NCBI GenBank assembly: GCA_965214675.1
Contig: OZ243969.1
Coordinates: 620,001-684,000, forward strand
Direction of reading: 5' to 3'
Length of the DNA: 64,000 nt
Source: WTFY01 sp965214675
Lineage (GTDB): Bacteria > Pseudomonadota > Gammaproteobacteria > UBA4575
In this document: positions 16,636-24,703 of the stretch, piece after piece
How the letters are laid out: the number at the start of each line of letters is the position of its first letter
Position numbering within the stretch: position 1 is the first letter of the stretch
Notes under the pieces: generated by a model
The model's input: the letters and a program-made list of their open reading frames with translations, nothing else
Database searches by the model: none
What the model was told of the DNA's origin: nothing
Translations under genes and position numbers: made by a program

Positions 16636-17115
16636 ATGCAGGGCAGCTACACACCGGGTGCAGATTATTCAGGGCAGGGTGTTCGCATCGGCATCGTCTG
16701 TGCACGCTTCAACGGCAAGGTGGTTGAAGCAATGAGGACTGTGGCAGAAGCCGTGTTGCTCGAGCATGGCGTTGCCAAGACGGATATCCGGTGCATCCAT
16801 GTTCCCGGGGCATTCGAACTTCCCCTTGCCTGCAAGGCCCTGGCCGAGACAGGCCACTATGAGGGCATCATCGCCCTGGGCTGTGTTATCCGCGGAGACA
16901 CTCCTCATTTCGAGTATGTGTGCCAGGGCTGTACAGCCGGCATACAGCAAGCAAGCCAATCCTCCGGGGTCCCCATCGCCTTCGGGTTGTTGACGACGGA
17001 TACGCTGGAGCAGGCAGTGGAGCGCAGCTCAGGCGACAGCAACAAGGGGCGTGATGCCGCCCTTTGTGTTTTGGAGATGGTCAGTGTACTGAAGTCCATA
17101 CAAACCGGTGGATGA
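16636..17115 (+). CDS. ribH: Lumazine synthase
   Basis: 159 residues, making 6,7-dimethyl-8-ribityllumazine. Conserved features are IVCARFNGKVVEAM, HVPGAFELPLACKAL and the catalytic-His segment GCVIRGDTPHFEYVC. It overlaps nusB by eight bases (GTG 17108, stop 17113-17115), the common ribH-nusB coupling. The C-terminus is a little short but complete. Confidence 0.96.
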   Translation: MQGSYTPGADYSGQGVRIGIVCARFNGKVVEAMRTVAEAVLLEHGVAKTDIRCIHVPGAFELPLACKALAETGHYEGIIALGCVIRGDTPHFEYVCQGCTAGIQQASQSSGVPIAFGLLTTDTLEQAVERSSGDSNKGRDAALCVLEMVSVLKSIQTGG

Positions 17116-17527
17116 GGGACTCCCACATAAGCGCCACTGGTCGAGGCGGTTTGCACTGCAGTCGCTGTATCAATGGCAACTGGCAGGGCACAGTGCAGAT
17201 GATCTGATTGCGCAATATGCCGATGATGAGAACTGGCACAAAGTCGACCAGCCCTACTTCGAGGAGATCGTAAGAGAGTCAATAAAACTGTCTGATCAAC
17301 TCAATGAAATCATTACACCTTGTGTCGATGGGTCGATGGCGCGCATCGGGCCCGTAGAGAAGGCAATCCTGTTATATGCAACGTACGAAATGCAGTGTAG
17401 ACGTGAAATTCCAAAAGACGTGATCATTTCCGAGGCAGTTATCCTGTGCAAGAAATTTGGAGCGTCCGGGGGCTACAAACTGATCAATGGGGTCCTTGAC
17501 AAAGTTTCAGAGACACTCCTGGGCTGA
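17108..17527 (+). CDS. nusB: Transcription antitermination factor NusB
   Basis: 139 residues from GTG 17108, inside the end of ribH. The all-helical NusB fold is visible: RRFALQSLYQWQL near the N-terminus and AILLYATYEMQCRREIPKDVIISEAV...KKFGASGGYKLINGVLD at the C-terminus. With NusE (S10) it binds boxA RNA and promotes antitermination of rRNA operons. Confidence 0.95.
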   Translation: MDEGLPHKRHWSRRFALQSLYQWQLAGHSADDLIAQYADDENWHKVDQPYFEEIVRESIKLSDQLNEIITPCVDGSMARIGPVEKAILLYATYEMQCRREIPKDVIISEAVILCKKFGASGGYKLINGVLDKVSETLLG

Positions 17528-17564
17528 GTGGTACTGACTGCAGCTAAATGCAGCGAGCACGAAT

Positions 17565-18530
17565 GTGTTAGAACAGGAAATAATTGCCCGGTATTTCTCA
17601 AGGCACTCGACTGATGCACATGTCGAGCTCGGTGTGGGGGATGACGGGGCCGTTGTCAGGCCTCCCGGTGACTCAAAACTGGTCATTACGGTAGATACCC
17701 TCAACGAAGGGACTCATTTTCATGCGAAATGCTCCCCCGAGCACCTGGGACACAAGGCGCTGGCCGTGAACCTGAGTGATCTTGCAGCCATGGGGGCAAC
17801 GCCTCTCTGGGCAACGCTCAGCCTTTCCCTGCCGGAGATTGAACATCCGTGGCTTGAAGGTTTTTCCAGGGGCCTGTATTCACTGGCCGACCGGTACGGT
17901 GTAAAGCTTGTTGGAGGTGATCTCGTGCGTGGGACACGTTCCATATCGATACAGGCAACGGGATACCTGGCATCCGGGCAGGCGTTGACCCGATCCCATG
18001 CCGGACCCGATGACTTGATCTATGCTACCGGTACGCTGGGTGATGCGGCGGTTGGCCTGAAGTTGCTCAAGAAAGCCGAAAAGCATGCGGTGTCTGAGAA
18101 AGACCGGGACAGCTTTCTGTTGCACCTGAACCGGCCCCAGCCAAGAGTGGAGGTTGGTCAAGAGATTGCAGCCTTCGCGAGTGCCGCCATTGATTTGTCC
18201 GATGGATTATTCCTGAACCTTGAGCAACTATTGCAGATGAGTGGGGTAGGGGCGCAGGTTGACCTGGACCAGCTGCCCCTGTCCGATGCCATGCAACGTT
18301 GGCAGCAGGCGAATGCGGACTGGGACCTGGTGCTTTCCGGGGGAGAAGATTACGAACTGGTTTTTACGGCTCGCCCGCAATACAGTGAGGAAGTGAATAA
18401 CGTGAGTACGCGAACGGGCTGTCCGATTACCGAAATAGGCTGTATTACACGGGGTGGCGAATTGGAGTTGCTCCAGGCAGGTCACAGATACCGCCCACCT
18501 GACAGCCCGGGGTTTGATCATTTTGGTTGA
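17565..18530 (+). CDS. thiL: Thiamine-monophosphate kinase
   Basis: 321 residues. It phosphorylates TMP to TPP using ATP. Motifs are LGVGDDGAVV (Mg-ATP binding), VNLSDLAAMGA, GGDLVRG and the C-terminal SGGEDYEL. The start is GTG 17565; no ATG is available in frame downstream of the nusB stop before it. It is followed by pgpA nine bases after the stop, probably co-transcribed. Confidence 0.95.
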   Translation: MLEQEIIARYFSRHSTDAHVELGVGDDGAVVRPPGDSKLVITVDTLNEGTHFHAKCSPEHLGHKALAVNLSDLAAMGATPLWATLSLSLPEIEHPWLEGFSRGLYSLADRYGVKLVGGDLVRGTRSISIQATGYLASGQALTRSHAGPDDLIYATGTLGDAAVGLKLLKKAEKHAVSEKDRDSFLLHLNRPQPRVEVGQEIAAFASAAIDLSDGLFLNLEQLLQMSGVGAQVDLDQLPLSDAMQRWQQANADWDLVLSGGEDYELVFTARPQYSEEVNNVSTRTGCPITEIGCITRGGELELLQAGHRYRPPDSPGFDHFG

Positions 18531-18539
18531 CTCAAGGTT

Positions 18540-19025
18540 ATGCGCCAGAACGTAAGACAAGTGGCTGTCAGCAGCCCCATCCACCTGTTCTCGTTTGGAT
18601 TTGGAGCGGGGCTTTCACCTGTTGCCCCGGGTACCGTCGGAACCCTGGTTGGACTTGTAGCCTATCTGGCCCTGGTACCGCTTGGTCCCGCTGCCTACAC
18701 TGCAGTCGTGGTGCTTGTATTTTTAGCGGGATGCTGGAGCTGTGGACAGACGGCTGGCGCATTGGGGGTCCATGATCACCCCGGTATCGTCGCAGACGAA
18801 ATCGTTGGCTACCTGATAACCATGTGGTACGTCCCCTTCACATGGTATTGGGCTATCGCAGGATTTATCCTGTTCAGGATCTTTGATATTTGGAAGCCAT
18901 GGCCTGTTTCATGGGCAGACCGGTATGTAGCAGGCGGGTTCGGGATCATGCTGGATGACGTGCTGGCGGCCCTGTATGCAATGCTGTGTCTTCATGGCAT
19001 GGTGTGGGCGGTGCAGGTGATATAG
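18540..19025 (+). CDS. pgpA: Phosphatidylglycerophosphatase A
   Basis: 161 residues, inner membrane. It dephosphorylates PGP to phosphatidylglycerol. The family pattern FGSGLSPVAPGTVGT is seen as FGAGLSPVAPGTVGTLVGL, followed by membrane helices and the acidic motif IVADEIVGYL and DDVLAALY. It ends the nusB-thiL-pgpA run. Confidence 0.94.
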   Translation: MRQNVRQVAVSSPIHLFSFGFGAGLSPVAPGTVGTLVGLVAYLALVPLGPAAYTAVVVLVFLAGCWSCGQTAGALGVHDHPGIVADEIVGYLITMWYVPFTWYWAIAGFILFRIFDIWKPWPVSWADRYVAGGFGIMLDDVLAALYAMLCLHGMVWAVQVI

Positions 19026-19110
19026 CCGCACGATCTGAGCTTACACAATACTTATCCATGTACAATCCATCATATCGGCGCCCACGTTTTACCAGACCCA
19101 CGTTCCTGTA

Positions 19111-20517
19111 ATGACCGTACGTACCCGCTTTGCTCCCAGTCCAACCGGAAATCTGCATATTGGCGGTGTCCGGACTGCACTGTTCAACTGGCTGTATGCA
19201 AAGCATCATGAGGGCGAGTATCTGCTGCGCATAGAGGATACGGACCAGAAGCGCTCCTCGGATGAATTTGTTGAGGACATTCTCGCGGGACTGTCCTGGC
19301 TGGGTATCCAGTCCGATGCTGAACCGGTGTTTCAGTCGTCACGCATGATGCGCTATCAGGAAGTAATACAACACCTGCTAGACTCCGGGTCAGCCTATTA
19401 CTGTTATTGCTCCAGGGAGCGCCTGGATTTGCTGCGCCGTGAGCAAATGGAAAGCGGGCACAAGCCCCGCTATGATGGGCGCTGTCGATCGGGCGTACCC
19501 AAAGGTCCCGTTGAGTCGAACCCTGTCGTGCGCTTCAAAAACCCGCTTCAGGGCAGCGTACGGGTGGATGACAAGGTGTATGGCACTGTTGAGGTCCAGA
19601 ACAGCGAGCTCGACGATCTCATTCTGGCTCGCTCGGACGGTGCGCCGACCTATCATCTATGCGCGGTTGTCGATGATATTGATCTCGCGATCACTCATGT
19701 CATCCGGGGTAACGATCACTTAAGTAACACCCCACGGCAGATCAATATTTTCAAGGCGTTAGGTCAACCCGCTCCGAAGTATGTCCATATTCCGCTGATC
19801 CATGGAAAAGACGGTAAGCGGCTGTCCAAAAGGCACGGGGCCCTGTCCGTCACCCAGTACCGAAAGGATGGGATTTTAGCGCAGGCGCTGGTCAACTACC
19901 TGGCACGGCTCGGGTGGTCCCATGGAGACCAGGAAATCTTTACCCGCAGTGAATTGATCAAGCTCTTCAGCCTCAATTCCGTGCAGTCCTCGCCTGCAAT
20001 ATTTGACATGGAAAAGCTGCTTTGGGTGAATCATCAGCATCTCAAGCAAACCTCAGGAGCTGAGATTGAGGAAGAACTTGCTGATTATTTCAGTTCCTGC
20101 GGGGTCTCTCCGGACGGCCAGCCCGGTTTGCCGGAATTGTTTGATGTACAGAAGGAACGCTGTAAAACGTTGCAGGAATTATGTGGTGCAAGTGAATATT
20201 TCTATCAGGATATCAAGGACTATGATGAGAAGGCTGCCGGAAAACATTTCACCGGCGACAGCATCCGAATTCTGGAAACCCTGAAACGATCCCTGCAGAA
20301 CACGCAACACTGGACCGCAGCAGAGATCAAGGCTGTACTGGGTTCTGTGGCAGGCGAGATGAATTTGAAGTTTGGCCAAATTGCGCCACCCCTGAGGCTC
20401 GCCGTCACTGGACAGGCTAATTCGCCGTCCATCGATATCACACTGGAGTTGCTCGGGGCCAGGAAGACTATGGAGCGTATCGATCAGGCAATTGAATATA
20501 TGAGGGGTTTGGTATAG
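19111..20517 (+). CDS. gltX: Glutamyl-tRNA synthetase
   Basis: 468 residues, class I synthetase. HIGH-like motif PSPTGNLHIGG at the N-terminus and KMSKS-like DGKRLSKRHG at ~240; the C-terminal anticodon-binding cage domain is complete. It is followed 19 bases later by tRNA-Ala and then tRNA-Glu, its own substrate, in the same orientation. Confidence 0.97.
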   Translation: MTVRTRFAPSPTGNLHIGGVRTALFNWLYAKHHEGEYLLRIEDTDQKRSSDEFVEDILAGLSWLGIQSDAEPVFQSSRMMRYQEVIQHLLDSGSAYYCYCSRERLDLLRREQMESGHKPRYDGRCRSGVPKGPVESNPVVRFKNPLQGSVRVDDKVYGTVEVQNSELDDLILARSDGAPTYHLCAVVDDIDLAITHVIRGNDHLSNTPRQINIFKALGQPAPKYVHIPLIHGKDGKRLSKRHGALSVTQYRKDGILAQALVNYLARLGWSHGDQEIFTRSELIKLFSLNSVQSSPAIFDMEKLLWVNHQHLKQTSGAEIEEELADYFSSCGVSPDGQPGLPELFDVQKERCKTLQELCGASEYFYQDIKDYDEKAAGKHFTGDSIRILETLKRSLQNTQHWTAAEIKAVLGSVAGEMNLKFGQIAPPLRLAVTGQANSPSIDITLELLGARKTMERIDQAIEYMRGLV

Positions 20518-20536
20518 GTTATCGCGCTGGATGCAT

Positions 20537-20612
<76 letters not shown>

Positions 20613-20713
20613 ACCCAATCGTCGCGAATGAAGCTTGACAGCCAAAGCATGGTTATCGTACCGTGCGCCGCCACTAGTGCAAAGAATCGTATACTTTGAC
20701 AATCTCTTCAGTC

Positions 20714-20789
20714 GTCCCCATCGTCTAGAGGCCTAGGACACCGCCCTTTCACGGCGGCAACGGGGGTTCGAATCCCCCTGGGGACGCCA
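20714..20789 (+). tRNA. tRNA-Glu (anticodon TTC), integration target
   Basis: 76 nt ending in CCA. Anticodon stem CCGCC/GGCGG with loop CTTTCAC giving TTC; T-arm GGGGG TTCGAAT CCCCC. Its last 14 bases plus one base form the left copy of a 15-bp direct repeat whose other copy lies at 29714-29728, so an element has inserted at its 3' end and kept the gene whole. Confidence 0.95.
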
Positions 20790-20790
20790 C
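20776..20790 (+). repeat. attL (15-bp tRNA-Glu 3' end)
   Basis: CCCTGGGGACGCCAC, identical to 29714-29728. It covers the last T-stem bases, acceptor strand, CCA and one further base. Confidence 0.9.
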
Positions 20791-20872
20791 TATAAATTTG
20801 GTAAATAACTGATATATAAAGTGATTCCTAGATCACTAAATCCGAATATAAGCTATTAGCCCCTACACTTGC

Positions 20873-20909
20873 AAGCCTTTGGATTCAATTCTAAAGGCTT
20901 TTCTTTTGC
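20873..20909 (+). terminator. Probable terminator after tRNA-Glu / attL
   Basis: AAGCCTTT (20873-20880) and AAAGGCTT (20893-20900) form a stem followed by TTCTTTT. It would end tRNA transcription running into the element. Confidence 0.6.
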
Positions 20910-21015
20910 AGCCCTCTACATCGCCAGCCCCGGCCAAAAGCACGGCTCAAATATGAATTTGCACCCGGCCCCGGTACTGATTCGATCAGCCCGCAAGCCG
21001 CGCATTGAGCAATCC

Positions 21016-21055
21016 AGCCGCCCGGTGTATACCGATACTGGGGCGGCTCTTTTCT
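21016..21055 (+). terminator. Second plus-strand hairpin with short T tail
   Basis: AGCCGCCC (21016-21023) pairs with GGGCGGCT (21041-21048), followed by CTTTTCT. Together with the hairpin at 20873 it insulates the element from upstream transcription. 20790-21070 holds no other recognisable feature. Confidence 0.5.
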
Positions 21056-21070
21056 GCAAACTTTCATGGT

Positions 21071-21328
21071 TCAAAAATGCTTATGCACATAGGCATCATC
21101 GGGGCTTAACACCTGCGGCGAATTCAGCTTGGCAGGTTCGCCCAAGATCATTTCCAGCTTGGCAGGATCATGCAGGATCAGGCGGGCGCACGCATGAACG
21201 TGCATCGCGTTTCGTTCGCTTGTCCCAATGATGCCGAGCAGCGTGCGTACTGATTGGCTTCGGTCGGCAATGACGCGGAGACTATCAAGAATCTGCCGGT
21301 CGATTAGGTCTATATCGTCTCTGTTCAT
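21071..21328 (-). CDS. Small hypothetical protein of the element (85 aa)
   Basis: It starts MNRDDIDLIDRQILDSLRVIADRSQSVRTLLGIIG. AGAGGAAATTTCC precedes ATG 21326-21328, so the start is sound. The N-terminal half is predicted helical with a turn and could be a small DNA-binding or regulatory protein; no family is recognised. It is divergent from the gene at 21438, and the intervening 109 bases carry an AGGCT-N5-AGCCT palindrome also found upstream of the integrase. Confidence 0.55.
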   Translation of the reverse strand: MNRDDIDLIDRQILDSLRVIADRSQSVRTLLGIIGTSERNAMHVHACARLILHDPAKLEMILGEPAKLNSPQVLSPDDAYVHKHF

Positions 21329-21345
21329 GGAAATTTCCTCTAGTT

Positions 21346-21362
21346 AGGCTTTCAGAGCCTAT
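21346..21362. promoter_or_regulatory. Candidate operator shared with the integrase promoter
   Basis: AGGCTTTCAGAGCCTAT, an AGGCT-N5-AGCCT dyad, sits in the divergent promoter region. A copy with one change (AGGCTTTTAGAGCCTAT) lies at 29667-29683, ~100 bases upstream of the integrase start. A common element regulator is the simplest reading. Confidence 0.5.
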
Positions 21363-21437
21363 GTAACTTATTGATTTTACAGTAAATATATATTACGCTA
21401 AGGTCAAGTGGATTACTACAAAAAGGAGAGATCACTA

Positions 21438-21767
21438 ATGCCCAATCGAATCGTAAGCCTGAATCTACAAGATGGGGATGTACAGGCAATAGACCACCGG
21501 CTTAAAGAAATACAAGCGTGTTTTCCAAACAGGAACATTACCCGCTCGGAAGCAATCAGAAGCCTTATGCACGGTTCCCAAATCGAGCAAGTAACCGTGG
21601 CTTCACTTCTAGGGGCGCACCGTATGTTTTCAGAGTTGCCCGAGCATTTGAAAGCGGCGGGGTACAAATCGGACGGAATTGTATTTGTCTTGGAAGCACT
21701 TAAAAAGGCAACCAAGGTTGCCAGCGAAAAGCTACCGGCAAACATGACAGTAAGAGACATTGAATAA
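21438..21767 (+). CDS. Ribbon-helix-helix-like regulator (109 aa)
   Basis: ATG 21438 is preceded by AAAAAGGAGAGATCACTA. The N-terminus MPNRIVSLNLQDGDVQAIDHRL and NITRSEAIRSLMHGSQIEQV has the strand-helix-helix character of MetJ/Arc-type proteins (RSEAIRxLM), so it may bind the operators in this element. The C-terminal half is helical. It is first in the rightward early operon, followed by a strongly structured spacer and the primase genes. Confidence 0.55.
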   Translation: MPNRIVSLNLQDGDVQAIDHRLKEIQACFPNRNITRSEAIRSLMHGSQIEQVTVASLLGAHRMFSELPEHLKAAGYKSDGIVFVLEALKKATKVASEKLPANMTVRDIE

Positions 21768-21768
21768 A

Positions 21769-21822
21769 CCCTAGCAGGGGTAAAGAGTGCAGGCCCCTTG
21801 CTAGGGCTTCCTAGCCTGCACT
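21769..21822 (+). promoter_or_regulatory. Two mutually exclusive RNA hairpins before the primase operon
   Basis: CCCTAGCAGGGG (21769-21780) can pair with CCCCTTGCTAGGG (21794-21806). Alternatively AGTGCAGG (21786-21793) plus CTAGG (21801-21805) pairs with CCTAGCCTGCACT (21810-21822), leaving a bulge. Both use 21801-21805, so only one structure can form. It looks like an attenuator or antisense-RNA target; no T run follows. Confidence 0.55.
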
Positions 21823-21844
21823 CACTTCCCCCACGGATACGCAA

Positions 21845-22081
21845 ATGGCAAACCCCGAATTCGAGCAAGAGTTGACTAACTTTAGCCATGATCTTGCGCT
21901 CTTGCTGGCGGCGCGGCTGAACGGGGAACATCACGATTTTATTACTTTTCTGGATACCGTCCGCAAGGCCGTATTGATTGCGTCCAGCCCATCCCCCGAA
22001 GCCCGCGAACTTGTACAGCAAGCGCAAAATCTCTTGCTGACTGGCTGCAAGGAACAAGGCGGCGATCAAACAGCGCACTAG
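21845..22081 (+). CDS. Small helical protein upstream of primase (78 aa)
   Basis: Sequence MANPEFEQELTNFSHDLALLLAARLNGEHHDFITFLDTVRKAVLIASSPSPEARELVQQAQNLL is all-helical and acidic. No family is recognised. The start lacks a strong Shine-Dalgarno. It ends four bases before the primase ATG, so the two genes are surely co-translated; a replication accessory or regulator role is an inference from position. Confidence 0.55.
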   Translation: MANPEFEQELTNFSHDLALLLAARLNGEHHDFITFLDTVRKAVLIASSPSPEARELVQQAQNLLLTGCKEQGGDQTAH

Positions 22082-22085
22082 CCCC

Positions 22086-24047
22086 ATGAGCCTGCAAGAG
22101 ACTGCCTTACAGATAGCCAAACGATTTTCCCTAAAGGTATTGCCGGTAAACCCGGCTACCAAGGCCCCCGCCTTTGGATTGAGCTATACCGATTCCACTA
22201 ATGAAATTGAGGCCATTGCAGCATGGCGCTGGAACGGCCATGCAATCGGCATACGTCCAAATTCAGGCTTTATTGTTTTTGATGCAGATAGAGACATTGA
22301 ACAGGCTGAAAGCCTGTTAAAAAGCAATCTCGGAAGCCCCGCCGCTATTGTCGAAAGCAGGCGGGAGGGAGGGCTGCATTTTTGGTACAGATTCAAGGGC
22401 CAGGAATTTCAAAACGGCAAATGGGCCTGCGGGGATATTCGCTGTTCCAATGGGTACATTATCGCATGGCATCCGCAAGAGCTGATTAACCAACTCACTC
22501 GCGGGCAAGGGGAAGCGATCAGGCCGGAACAGGTAACGGCGCTATTAGCAGGCAAAGAAAACGGGCGGGGCGGCAAGAGCTTAACCGGGTATGAAAAGGG
22601 CAATCGCCATAACCAGCTCATTAGGGATTGCTGGCGGGCAGGTTACAAAGGAGACGAAAACAAACTGGCCCGCGCAAAACAACAGGCCATGGATGCAGGG
22701 CTTGATCGTGAGGATATAGAGAGATCATCTAAAGACGCATGGCGGGCGGGGCAGAATTTTGACCCTACGGAACTTGGGGTAACTTCAAACTGGGTAAATT
22801 TACATGGGCAGGATTTTCGATACATCGTAACCAGCCCATCACAAGCAAAATGGGCAATGTGGAAAGGCACACACTGGCAACCCGCAAATAGAGTTGAGGT
22901 ATACGAGAGCTTGCGCGACTTCGTTCAAAAGCTACCCATCAAAAAAGGGACAAGGCCCATGCGAAAAGGATCATTCATTTCCGGCTGCGAACAGAACGCG
23001 CGCGGGCAATGCAAGACTTACTTGCAGGAATTTGATGCAGACCCTTTGCAGCTCAATACCCCCGGCGGCGTACTGGATTTGAATACAGGCAAGATGTTGC
23101 CGCATGACCGCGCACAACGATTTTTGAAACTGGCAGGGGCAACCCCTGACTTGAACGCGCCTTGCCCGCTATGGGATGCCGCGCTCGATACTTGGACGCA
23201 AGGCAATACCGAACTGCAAACTCTCTTGCAGGTGATCGCTGGCCTTTGCTTGCGCGGGGATAATATCGAACAGGTTTTTTGCATCTTGCACGGCGGCGGG
23301 CAAAACGGGAAATCGGTTTGGCTCGATACCTTATGCAAGGCGATGGGCGATTACTCAAAAACGGCAAGCAGTACAGTTTTCAAGCAAACAAGACACGATC
23401 AGCACCCGGCTGAACTGGCCGCGCTTGAAGGCATGCGATTGATCGGCATACCGGAGCTGGACGTAAACATGACATTGAATGAATCCCTGCTAAAACGGTT
23501 TACTGGTGATGAGCTAATCAGCGCGCGCGGCATGCGGCAAGACCCGCGAAGTTTCAGGCCAATAGGTATTCCGATACTGGCCTGTAATCAATTGCCGCGA
23601 GTGCGCGATGTAGGGGTATCCATGCAGCGCCGCGCGATCCTGATTCCGTTTAATGCTCAAATTAAAAACCGGGATAGCGGGTTATCCCGAAAACTTGAAT
23701 CCGAGCTACCGGCCATACTCGCATGGGCAGCAAGAGGGCATCTAAAGTACCTTGAATCCGGTTTGCATGTACCTTTGCTTATCCAAAACGAAAACGCGGC
23801 TTATTTCGCAAATCTGGACGTGCTAGGTCGTTTTCTAGGGGAGTGTGTGTACCTAGATGCCAGTAGCGAAATCTCTGTAACGGATTTGTACCGGGCGTAC
23901 TCTGATTGGGTGAAAGAGCAAGGCGAGTATTACACGGAAACCCAACATAAATTTAGCTCGGAAATCGCAAGGCGCTATCCGAACGTAGAGAAAATCAGGA
24001 AATCGGACTCTCGTTATTACTGGCGCGGCATGGGCCGGAAATTGTGA
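22086..24047 (+). CDS. P4/D5-like primase-helicase replication protein
   Basis: 653 residues. Residues ~1-150 look like a bifunctional primase/polymerase domain (KVLPVNPATKAPAFG, IGIRPNSGFIVFDADRD with a DxD pair, CGDIRCSNGYIIAWHP). After a linker, residues ~300-560 are a D5-type SF3 helicase: Walker A LHGGGQNGKSVW near 405, Walker B region GMRLIGIPELD, then RPIGIPILACNQLPRVRD and QRRAILIPF. Such proteins start autonomous replication of satellites like P4. It reads as complete and ends just before a 28-bp inverted repeat. Confidence 0.88.
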   Translation: MSLQETALQIAKRFSLKVLPVNPATKAPAFGLSYTDSTNEIEAIAAWRWNGHAIGIRPNSGFIVFDADRDIEQAESLLKSNLGSPAAIVESRREGGLHFWYRFKGQEFQNGKWACGDIRCSNGYIIAWHPQELINQLTRGQGEAIRPEQVTALLAGKENGRGGKSLTGYEKGNRHNQLIRDCWRAGYKGDENKLARAKQQAMDAGLDREDIERSSKDAWRAGQNFDPTELGVTSNWVNLHGQDFRYIVTSPSQAKWAMWKGTHWQPANRVEVYESLRDFVQKLPIKKGTRPMRKGSFISGCEQNARGQCKTYLQEFDADPLQLNTPGGVLDLNTGKMLPHDRAQRFLKLAGATPDLNAPCPLWDAALDTWTQGNTELQTLLQVIAGLCLRGDNIEQVFCILHGGGQNGKSVWLDTLCKAMGDYSKTASSTVFKQTRHDQHPAELAALEGMRLIGIPELDVNMTLNESLLKRFTGDELISARGMRQDPRSFRPIGIPILACNQLPRVRDVGVSMQRRAILIPFNAQIKNRDSGLSRKLESELPAILAWAARGHLKYLESGLHVPLLIQNENAAYFANLDVLGRFLGECVYLDASSEISVTDLYRAYSDWVKEQGEYYTETQHKFSSEIARRYPNVEKIRKSDSRYYWRGMGRKL

Positions 24048-24070
24048 TTTTTTTGCCATGCTTACCAATG

Positions 24071-24164
24071 TTGCCAATGTTCCACTTTATAGGCGTATAG
24101 GATTTACACCTATGAACGTATTACGCTGATACGCTGATACGCCTATAAAGTGGAACATTGGCAA
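24071..24164. repeat. Perfect 28-bp inverted repeat between convergent genes
   Basis: Arms are 24071-24098 and 24137-24164, exact reverse complements (the left begins TTGCCAATGTTCCACTTTAT). The 38-base spacer contains ACGCTGAT twice in tandem and is AT-rich. It lies between the primase stop (24047) and the stop of the minus-strand HTH gene (24173). It may be a bidirectional terminator or the replication origin recognised by the primase-helicase. Confidence 0.8.
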
Positions 24165-24172
24165 GTATGGCG

Positions 24173-24703
24173 CTAATCCTGAATCCTGGCCAAATCGCTA
24201 TCATCAAGCAGGGTAAATCCCGGTGATTGACTGGCCGCCTTTAGTACATCCGTACCGGGCAGCTCCCGCCCGTTCACTGGCAGCCCAAAAGATGTTTTCC
24301 CTACTTCCGGCGCGGGAATCAAATGCTCCGAACCGAGCGCGTAAATGTGTACGTCTCTCCGATGCTTTTCTAGCGCCTTTCGTATCGCTGCAAGTAACGC
24401 CCCATTTTTAAGCAATATGTCTGCACTGCGAACATGCCCGCGATGGGCTTGGGCGCGTAAACCGATTAGCAGGCTTTCCGTACTATCCAACAGGTTCAAC
24501 TCTATCCAGCTTCCCAAGCTCATGCCGTGCGTCTTTTCACATTTGCTTTTCAGGGTATTCAGCGAAACCCCGGCAACCTCTGCGAGCTTGTTTTGGCTGG
24601 CCCCAATTTCGGCATATTTTTGTAGCAGCTCCCAGACTGCACCATTGACTTGCTTACTTACAAACAGGCCCGTTTTTTTGTCCCTGATACGCTTCTCTGT
24701 CAT
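24173..24703 (-). CDS. HTH-containing protein of the element (176 aa)
   Basis: ATG 24701-24703 with CAGGGGGTGCAGCC upstream. Residues ~20-60 (GAVWELLQKYAEIGASQNKLAEVAGVSLNTLKSKCEKTHG) contain a helix-turn-helix typical of small DNA-binding regulators. The middle (RAQAHRGHVRSADILLKNGALLAAIRKAL) is helical and basic. It is divergent from the capsid gene, with 562 non-coding bases between. It could control late-gene expression or packaging; no specific family is recognised. Confidence 0.6.
   Translation of the reverse strand: MTEKRIRDKKTGLFVSKQVNGAVWELLQKYAEIGASQNKLAEVAGVSLNTLKSKCEKTHGMSLGSWIELNLLDSTESLLIGLRAQAHRGHVRSADILLKNGALLAAIRKALEKHRRDVHIYALGSEHLIPAPEVGKTSFGLPVNGRELPGTDVLKAASQSPGFTLLDDSDLARIQD

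Noticed and set aside
20869..21231. 120-codon plus-strand frame inside the left end of the element
   Set aside because: It spans two terminator-like hairpins and overlaps the better-supported minus-strand gene; no ribosome binding site.
24123..24142. CRISPR-like short repeats (ACGCTGAT tandem)
   Set aside because: Only two units of eight bases within a larger inverted repeat; no spacers or cas genes anywhere in the window.
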